DNA of 64,000 nt, from positions 4,154,001-4,218,000 of the forward strand of contig AP025685.1 in NCBI GenBank assembly GCA_022846635.1, read 5' to 3'. Under the pieces are notes generated by a model that was not told where the DNA came from, made no database searches, and was given only the letters and a program-made list of their open reading frames with translations. Positions 58,455 to 64,000 of the stretch are shown here, piece by piece (the first letter of the stretch is position 1; the number at the start of each line of letters is the position of its first letter). Source of the DNA: Salmonella enterica subsp. enterica serovar Choleraesuis. Its GTDB lineage: Bacteria; Pseudomonadota; Gammaproteobacteria; Enterobacterales; Enterobacteriaceae. A program made the position numbers and the translations under genes.

Positions 58455-59429
58455 TTACTGCTTCTTGTTATCGACCAGTACCGCCAGCAGAATGACCACT
58501 GCTTTTACGATCATCTGGTAATATGATGAAACACCTAATAAATTTAGCCCGTTATTAAGGAAACCAAGGATCAGCGCACCAATCAGTGTACCGACGATCC
58601 GCCCTTTACCACCCGCAAGGCTAGTACCGCCAAGAACTACCGCCGCAATGGCATCCAGCTCATAGCCAGTACCCGCCGTTGGCTGGGCAGAAGATAAACG
58701 AGCCACTTCAATAACCCCCGCCAGCGCCGACAACATGCCGCACAGCGCATAAACGGCAATCTTTATCTTATTTACGTTAATACCAGACAGACGCGTCGCT
58801 GCTTCATTACCGCCCAGGGCATAGATGTAGCGACCAAAGCGAGTGTGATGCAGTACAAACCAGGCGGCCAGGAAGACAATGGCCATCAGCCATACCGGGG
58901 TTGGAACACCCAGAGGACGACCAATCCCCAACCAGCCAAAAAGGTCTGCGTTATCTGAGAACCCGGTACTTACCGGGCTGCCGTCGGTATAAACCATGGT
59001 GACGCCGCGCAGCAGTAACATCATCACCAGCGTTGCAATAAACGCCTGCACCCGGCCTTTGGCAACGATAACGCCGGTCACACCGCCAATCGCCGCCCCA
59101 AGAGCCAAAGCACCAATAGCCGCCGCCAGCGCATTAACTTCGGCCCCCACCAAAGAAGCCGCAACCGCGCCGGTTAGCGCCAGCAAAGAGCCAACCGAAA
59201 GGTCGATACCGGATGTCAGAATAACCAGCGTCATCCCGACCGCCATAATGGCGTTTACAGAAGTCTGCTGCAGAATGTTAAACAGGTTATTCAGCGTGAA
59301 GAAGTTAGGGCTTAAGGTCGACACCACCGCGATCAGCACCAGCAGAGCAATCAGAGATTTTTGCTCCATCAGCCAGGCTTTGGTAAACCAGCGGCGCTTA
59401 GCCGGGCTGGACTGGATTGAGGTACTCAT
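58455..59429 (-). CDS. rbsC: Ribose ABC transporter permease RbsC
   Basis: 324 residues with about ten membrane segments. It forms the homodimeric channel of the ribose importer. The permease signature [25 protein letters not shown] is at residues 71-95 and the EAA-like loop [21 protein letters not shown] near 205. The C-terminal half ends [32 protein letters not shown], matching E. coli. It lies 16 bases after rbsA in the operon. Confidence 0.95.
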   Translation of the reverse strand: MSTSIQSSPAKRRWFTKAWLMEQKSLIALLVLIAVVSTLSPNFFTLNNLFNILQQTSVNAIMAVGMTLVILTSGIDLSVGSLLALTGAVAASLVGAEVNALAAAIGALALGAAIGGVTGVIVAKGRVQAFIATLVMMLLLRGVTMVYTDGSPVSTGFSDNADLFGWLGIGRPLGVPTPVWLMAIVFLAAWFVLHHTRFGRYIYALGGNEAATRLSGINVNKIKIAVYALCGMLSALAGVIEVARLSSAQPTAGTGYELDAIAAVVLGGTSLAGGKGRIVGTLIGALILGFLNNGLNLLGVSSYYQMIVKAVVILLAVLVDNKKQ

Positions 59430-59445
59430 TATTTGTGCTCCTGAT

Positions 59446-60939
59446 TTACACGGTTTGCTTGCCGACGGCCGCGGCCATCAGGTTTTCCTGTGTCGCCTGG
59501 TCGCGGGTAAAGACCCCGCCAACCTGACCTTCATGCATGACTAAAATGCGATCGCTCATTCCAATGACTTCAGGCATCTCACTGGAGACCAGAATGATAG
59601 ATAGCCCTTCGGCTTTAAATTTGTTGATAAGCTGATAAATCTCTTTCTTAGCGCCAACATCTACGCCACGCGTAGGCTCATCGAGAATAAGCACTTTGGG
59701 CCGGGTCATCAGCCCGCGGGCAATCGCCACTTTTTGCTGATTACCACCGGATAGCAGCCCAATCGTCTGCTCCATAGAAGGAGTTTTAATATTGAATAGC
59801 CGGATAAAATCGCCTACCGCCTGAGCTTCATCTTTATGGCGCAGGCTGCCGCCCTTGCGGCTAAACCATGAAAGCGCTGTCAGCGACATGTTCTCTTTTA
59901 CCGACATGCCCAATACCAGACCATCGCGTTTCCGGTCTTCAGAGATATAAACGATGCCGTTAGCCAGACCGTCCTGAGGCGCTTTGGTCACGACTTCACG
60001 GCCATCCAGTGCCACATAACCGCCGGTACGTGGAAGCGCACCGTAAAGCACTTTCATTAATTCAGTACGTCCGGCCCCCATCAGGCCTGCGACGCCGAGG
60101 ATCTCACCTTTGCGCAGGGTAAAGCTGACGCTATTCACGCCGGGTCCGCTCAGGTTATCGACCTTAAGGCGTACCTCACCAGGCTCGTTATCAATTCGGG
60201 GATACTGCTCTTCTAAGCGGCGGCCAACCATCATCTCGATGAGGGTATCTTCATCAAGGCTGGAAACTTCGCGCTCGGCAATAAACTGACCATCGCGGAA
60301 TACCGTCACATCGTCGCAAATTTCAAAAATTTCCTTCATACGATGTGAGATATAAACAATGCCGCGCCCCTGTTCTTTCAGCTCATTGATGACGCTGAAT
60401 AGCGACGCGGTTTCGGTATCGGTCAATGCATCGGTTGGCTCATCCATGATGATGACTTTGGACTCAAAGCTCAGCACCTTGGCTATCTCGACCATTTGCT
60501 GATCGCCTATCGAGAGTTCGCCCACCAGCCGGTGGCTTGAGAACCGTAAATTTAGGCGCTTTAGTAGTTTGTCCGCTTCGGCATACATCTTCTTCCAATC
60601 AATACGCCCAAGGTGGCTGGTAAATTCCCGCCCCAGAAAGATATTTTCTGCGATAGAAAGCTGGGGGATTAGGTTAAGTTCCTGGTGAATGATGCCAATA
60701 CCGGCGGCCTGGGAATCACGAGGCCCGGAGAAGCTAACTTCATTACCAAGCCAGCGCAAAGAGCCGGCATCTTTGCTGTAGATGCCGGTGAGGACCTTCA
60801 TCATTGTTGATTTACCGGCACCGTTTTCACCGACCAGGGCCATAACCCGGCCCGGATAGACGTTCAGCGCCGCCCCGGAGAGTGCTTTAACCCCAGGGAA
60901 TGATTTATCAATACCTTTTAGTTCTAACAGTGCTTCCAT
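59446..60939 (-). CDS. rbsA: Ribose ABC transporter ATPase RbsA
   Basis: 497 residues, two fused ATPase domains. The first domain has Walker [10 protein letters not shown] (about residue 38), signature [13 protein letters not shown] and Walker [13 protein letters not shown]. The second has [12 protein letters not shown] (degenerate Walker A), [15 protein letters not shown] and [11 protein letters not shown]. Such asymmetry is normal for sugar ATPases of this family. It powers ribose uptake through RbsC. It lies 7 bases after rbsD. Confidence 0.96.
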   Translation of the reverse strand: MEALLELKGIDKSFPGVKALSGAALNVYPGRVMALVGENGAGKSTMMKVLTGIYSKDAGSLRWLGNEVSFSGPRDSQAAGIGIIHQELNLIPQLSIAENIFLGREFTSHLGRIDWKKMYAEADKLLKRLNLRFSSHRLVGELSIGDQQMVEIAKVLSFESKVIIMDEPTDALTDTETASLFSVINELKEQGRGIVYISHRMKEIFEICDDVTVFRDGQFIAEREVSSLDEDTLIEMMVGRRLEEQYPRIDNEPGEVRLKVDNLSGPGVNSVSFTLRKGEILGVAGLMGAGRTELMKVLYGALPRTGGYVALDGREVVTKAPQDGLANGIVYISEDRKRDGLVLGMSVKENMSLTALSWFSRKGGSLRHKDEAQAVGDFIRLFNIKTPSMEQTIGLLSGGNQQKVAIARGLMTRPKVLILDEPTRGVDVGAKKEIYQLINKFKAEGLSIILVSSEMPEVIGMSDRILVMHEGQVGGVFTRDQATQENLMAAAVGKQTV

Positions 60940-60946
60940 ACCGGCC

Positions 60947-61366
60947 TCAAAACGTCACGCCGGCGCACAGAATGATATTCGCATAAGGCGAACATTCACC
61001 GCTGCGGATCACCGCCTGGCTGGTGGCGGTTTGTTGTTTGAATTGTTGGTGCGAGGTGTAATTCACCTCAATGGTGTTTCCCTGGTGTTGTTGCAGCTGC
61101 CTGATTCGCTCAAGCACCGTTTCGTGGAGTTGCGGGTTATGTTGTTTAATCTCTTCCGCCAGGATAACCGCCTCAACTTGCATCTCTTGCGTCACTACAT
61201 CCAGAACCTGAATGAAGTCCGGAACCCCATGAGTCAGCGCCATATCGATACGCTGAGTAGTACGGGGAACGGGTAACCCGGCATCGCACACCACCAGCGT
61301 ATCGGTGTGACCAAGACGGGATATCACGGCAGATATATCTGCGTTGAGAACAGTGCCCTTTTTCAT
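60947..61366 (-). CDS. rbsD: D-ribose pyranase RbsD
   Basis: 139 residues. It interconverts the pyranose and furanose forms of ribose so that ribokinase gets its substrate. The conserved [34 protein letters not shown] contains the catalytic His20 and Asp28. The start at 61366 was chosen over an in-frame ATG 15 codons upstream because it has GTGGAGAT as ribosome-binding site and gives the E. coli length. It is the first gene of the rbs operon; an RbsR operator lies 13 bases upstream. Confidence 0.95.
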   Translation of the reverse strand: MKKGTVLNADISAVISRLGHTDTLVVCDAGLPVPRTTQRIDMALTHGVPDFIQVLDVVTQEMQVEAVILAEEIKQHNPQLHETVLERIRQLQQHQGNTIEVNYTSHQQFKQQTATSQAVIRSGECSPYANIILCAGVTF

Positions 61367-61378
61367 ATTATCTCCACT

Positions 61379-61394
61379 AGCGAAACGTTTCGCT
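61379..61394 (-). promoter_or_regulatory. RbsR operator O1, at the rbs promoter
   Basis: AGCGAAACGTTTCGCT is a perfect 16-base palindrome, as in the E. coli rbs operator, directly before the rbsD ribosome-binding site and probably overlapping the transcription start. Confidence 0.92.
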
Positions 61395-61457
61395 GGTGAA
61401 AGTGTATGCAACAGAGAATGGGCAAAACAATGAGCAATGAGGGGATTTGTGATCGCT

Positions 61458-61473
61458 ATCGAAACGTTTCGCT
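61458..61473 (-). promoter_or_regulatory. Second RbsR-type operator O2
   Basis: TATCGAAACGTTTCGCTC contains the same 12-base core CGAAACGTTTCG (61460-61471) as O1. Its centre is 79 bases upstream of that of O1, about seven and a half helical turns. Confidence 0.8.
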
Positions 61474-61624
61474 CACTGATAAAAGCTGAAAGGTTTCAGT
61501 CTGATTGAATATGAATGGAGGCGAGACAATAAGTGATACAGGGCCGTTCTGACATTAATAATGAGACCATAGAGATCCGCCAAAGCTCTCGCTTTTGCAG
61601 TTGAAGCCTGGATAGTTCAGCCGT

Positions 61625-61650
61625 AAAAAAGCCCCGGTTAAGGGGCTTTT
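61625..61650 (-). terminator. kup terminator
   Basis: On the minus strand AAAAGCCCC (61650-61642) and GGGGCTTTT pair around a short loop and are followed by TTAC. It lies 12 bases after the kup stop. Confidence 0.85.
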
Positions 61651-61661
61651 AAGTGGCAATC

Positions 61662-63530
61662 TTAAATCTCTACCTGGGTACCTAATTCGATAACCCGGTT
61701 TGGTGGGATTTCAAACTGGTCCGGAGCGCGTAAAGCGTTACGCTGCAATAGCAGGAACAGCTTACCGCGCAGCCGCAGATACCACGGCCTGCGGCCGATT
61801 ATCAGCGACTCGTGAGACATAAAGAACGACGTTTCCAGCATCCGGCAGCTCAGCCCTTCCAGACCGCAGCGGTGGAACACCTCTTCCACATTTGGCGTTT
61901 CACGCCAGCCGTAGCTGGCCACAACCCGCCAAAACGTTGGGGAAAGTTGCTCGATAGAAACACGACGCACGTTATGCACGTATGGCGCATCTTCTGTACG
62001 CAGCGTCAGCAAAATCACGCGCTCATGCAGCACCTTGTTGTGTTTCAGGTTATGCATCAAGGCAAATGGGATGACGTTCAGCGCACGCGACATATAAACC
62101 GCAGTGCCAGGGACGCGTACCGGTGGAGATTTTTCCAGAGAGGCGATCATCGCTTCCAGGGAGTTACCGTGTTCATGCATACGACGCAGCAGGCGGAAAC
62201 GCTCGCTTTTCCATGTGGTCATAATAATGAACATGATTAATCCCAGGCACAGTGGCAACCAACCGCCGGAGAAGATTTTCTGGGCGTTAGCCACAAACAG
62301 CGGGATATCGATGCACAGGAAGGCTATGCAAATAGGCAGAACCACCCACAAGCTCCAGCGCCAGTTTTTACGCGCTACGGTGCAAGAAAGGATAGAGGTC
62401 AGTACCATGGTTCCGGTTACCGCAATACCGTAAGCCGCGGCCAGGTTACTGGAGTGCTCGAAGCTGATAATGACCAGTACCACGGCGCAGTACAGCAGCC
62501 AGTTAATGAACGGAATATAGATCTGTCCAGACTCCATTTCTGAAGTATGGATAATGCGCATTGGAGACAGATAACCCAGACGCACCGCCTGGCGAGTCAA
62601 AGAGAAGACCCCGGAGATGACGGCCTGAGAGGCGATAACCGTCGCCAAAGTCGCCAGAATCAGCATCGGAATCAGCGCCCAGTCGGGAGCCAGCAAGAAG
62701 AACGGGTTCTTAATTGCCTCTGGGTTATCCAGTAGCAAAGCGCCCTGGCCGAAGTAGTTCAGCACCAGCGAAGGTAGCACTACGCTAAACCAGGCGATAC
62801 GAATAGGAAGCTTACCGAAATGCCCCATATCGGCATATAGCGCTTCAACACCGGTAATAGAAAGCACGACCGCGCCCAGCGCCAGCATCGATATTGCTTT
62901 ATATTCGATGAAGAAGTTAATTGCCCAGATAGGGTTGAGAGCCTGTAAGACCACCGGATTGCTGATAATGCTCCGCACGCCGAGGATCGCAAGAATAGCA
63001 AACCAGGCCAGCATTATCGGCGCAAACAGCTTACCCACCATACCGGTACCATGCTTCTGGATTGCAAAAAGCAACGTCAGTACGATGATGGATAACGGAA
63101 CGATGTACGGGTCTAGCGACGGTGCGGCAATCTCTAAACCTTCTATCGCGGACATCACCGAGATAGCAGGCGTAATGACCACCTCTCCGTAGAAGAAGCT
63201 GCCGCCAATAAGTCCCATTATCACCAGAATTGCGGTAATTTTACCTGACGTGTTACGCCCGGCGAGTGACATGAGGGTAAGAATCCCCCCTTCCCCGGCG
63301 TTATCGGCACGCATAACAAAAGAGAGATATTTAATGGATACGACTAAAACCAGTAGCCAGAAGATCAGTGATAAAAAACCAAACACCGCGTCTTGCTCTA
63401 CGCCGACGCCAAACTGACCAGATAAACATTCTCGAAGGGTATATAGAGGGCTGGTACCGATATCACCGTATACCACCCCAATGGCTGCCAGCGTAACGGC
63501 CGGGAGCCCTTGCTTACTATCAGTGCTCAT
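61662..63530 (-). CDS. kup: Low-affinity potassium transporter Kup
   Basis: 622 residues, matching the E. coli length. It is a proton-coupled K+ (and Cs+) importer with twelve membrane helices and a cytoplasmic C-terminal domain of about 170 residues. The start [23 protein letters not shown] (13-35) carries the acidic residue used in ion coupling; [26 protein letters not shown] near 108 is the second family signature. It is a single gene between the rbs operon and the divergent ravA, as in E. coli. Confidence 0.96.
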   Translation of the reverse strand: MSTDSKQGLPAVTLAAIGVVYGDIGTSPLYTLRECLSGQFGVGVEQDAVFGFLSLIFWLLVLVVSIKYLSFVMRADNAGEGGILTLMSLAGRNTSGKITAILVIMGLIGGSFFYGEVVITPAISVMSAIEGLEIAAPSLDPYIVPLSIIVLTLLFAIQKHGTGMVGKLFAPIMLAWFAILAILGVRSIISNPVVLQALNPIWAINFFIEYKAISMLALGAVVLSITGVEALYADMGHFGKLPIRIAWFSVVLPSLVLNYFGQGALLLDNPEAIKNPFFLLAPDWALIPMLILATLATVIASQAVISGVFSLTRQAVRLGYLSPMRIIHTSEMESGQIYIPFINWLLYCAVVLVIISFEHSSNLAAAYGIAVTGTMVLTSILSCTVARKNWRWSLWVVLPICIAFLCIDIPLFVANAQKIFSGGWLPLCLGLIMFIIMTTWKSERFRLLRRMHEHGNSLEAMIASLEKSPPVRVPGTAVYMSRALNVIPFALMHNLKHNKVLHERVILLTLRTEDAPYVHNVRRVSIEQLSPTFWRVVASYGWRETPNVEEVFHRCGLEGLSCRMLETSFFMSHESLIIGRRPWYLRLRGKLFLLLQRNALRAPDQFEIPPNRVIELGTQVEI

Positions 63531-63755
63531 AGACTAGTCTTTCTTGATGGTTCCAAATCGTGTGCACTGTCCATTTGCCCACAAAAAGCGCTCAGTATGC
63601 ACGATTATTTGAGAAATCGTACCCCTAAATGCACCGCGGTTATTTCAGCTCAAATAATTTATTGCAGTAGTTCAATCAATTATCGATGGAGTACGGGTAA
63701 TGTTTATACTCCATTTGCGTGTATTCATATCGCCAATAAGGAAGCACAGTAAAGT

Positions 63756-64000
63756 ATGGCTCAACCGCGCTTATTAGCAGAAAGAATTTCACAGCTCAGC
63801 CAGGCTCTTGAGAAAGGGCTGTACGAGCGTAGCCACGCCGTCAGGCTCTGTTTGCTCGCCGCTCTATGCGGGGAGAGCGTATTTCTGCTCGGGCCTCCGG
63901 GAATTGCCAAAAGCCTGATTGCCCGCCGGCTTAAATTTGCTTTTCGCAACGCCAATGCCTTTGAATATCTAATGACCCGCTTCTCTACTCCGGAAGAAGT
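63756..64000 (+). CDS. ravA: MoxR-family AAA+ ATPase RavA, 5' part
   Basis: Only the first 81 codons are present; the gene runs off the right edge. The protein begins [21 protein letters not shown], with the Walker A motif [10 protein letters not shown] near residue 45 and [13 protein letters not shown] at the end of the window, nearly identical to E. coli RavA. RavA works with ViaA and binds the lysine decarboxylase LdcI. AGGAAG at 63739-63744 is the ribosome-binding site. It is divergent from kup, 225 bases away, as in E. coli. Confidence 0.93.
   Translation, partial: MAQPRLLAERISQLSQALEKGLYERSHAVRLCLLAALCGESVFLLGPPGIAKSLIARRLKFAFRNANAFEYLMTRFSTPEE

Overview
This is a chromosomal window from a member of the Enterobacteriaceae close to Escherichia, Klebsiella and their relatives. 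The evidence is the 16S rRNA, the near-identity of housekeeping proteins (PolA, GlnA, TypA, HemN, EngB) to their E. coli forms, and the presence of Spot 42 and CsrC RNAs. I cannot name the species. Gene order is strongly shuffled relative to E. coli K-12. No insertion sequence, prophage or CRISPR array is visible.

Left part (1-10.6 kb): the start of a hyf-type formate hydrogenlyase operon (hyfB fragment, hyfA, minus strand) diverges from hypABCDE (plus strand), the NiFe-hydrogenase maturation operon. Each side has a sigma-54 promoter and repeats lie between them. Next to it, on the minus strand, is a four-gene fluoride module: crcB (fluoride exporter), a family II Mn-dependent pyrophosphatase, a universal stress protein and a second enolase. 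Two separate fluoride (crcB-motif) riboswitches lie in front of crcB and in front of the pyrophosphatase gene. A general porin follows, behind about 0.8 kb of AT-rich DNA and a leader with two competing hairpins.

Middle left (10.6-30.3 kb), accessory metabolism: ecotin, a DedA-family protein, a pirin with a divergent LysR regulator, then a complete ketone-body pathway scoA-scoB-thiolase-3-hydroxyacyl-CoA dehydrogenase-GntP permease-bdhA with its divergent LysR regulator. An EamA transporter and emrD follow. Next is a sulfatase cluster: the AraC-type regulator yidL, symporter yidK, Cys-type sulfatase yidJ, yidH, yidG, a full-length radical-SAM sulfatase-maturating enzyme and an exported glycosidase-like protein.

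Middle right (30.3-47.8 kb), a conserved housekeeping block as in E. coli: typA, glnA-glnL-glnG with NtrC sites and a sigma-54 promoter, the small gene yshB, hemN preceded by a possible 58-residue membrane-protein gene, yihI, csrC, engB, spf (Spot 42), polA, yihG, dsbA, srkA, yihD and mobAB.

Right part (47.8-64 kb): a complete rRNA operon (16S, tRNA-Glu, 23S, 5S; minus strand) with tandem P1/P2 promoters, then yieP, hsrA, the ribose operon rbsDACBKR with two RbsR operators, kup and the 5' end of ravA. The rRNA operon joins the E. coli right flank of rrnA (mobB) to the left flank of rrnC (yieP), so the roughly 90 kb lying between rrnC and rrnA in E. coli is missing here and must sit elsewhere.

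The most striking system is the riboswitch-controlled fluoride module. It combines fluoride export with back-up copies of two metal-dependent enzymes that fluoride inhibits, and it sits beside the formate hydrogenlyase locus.
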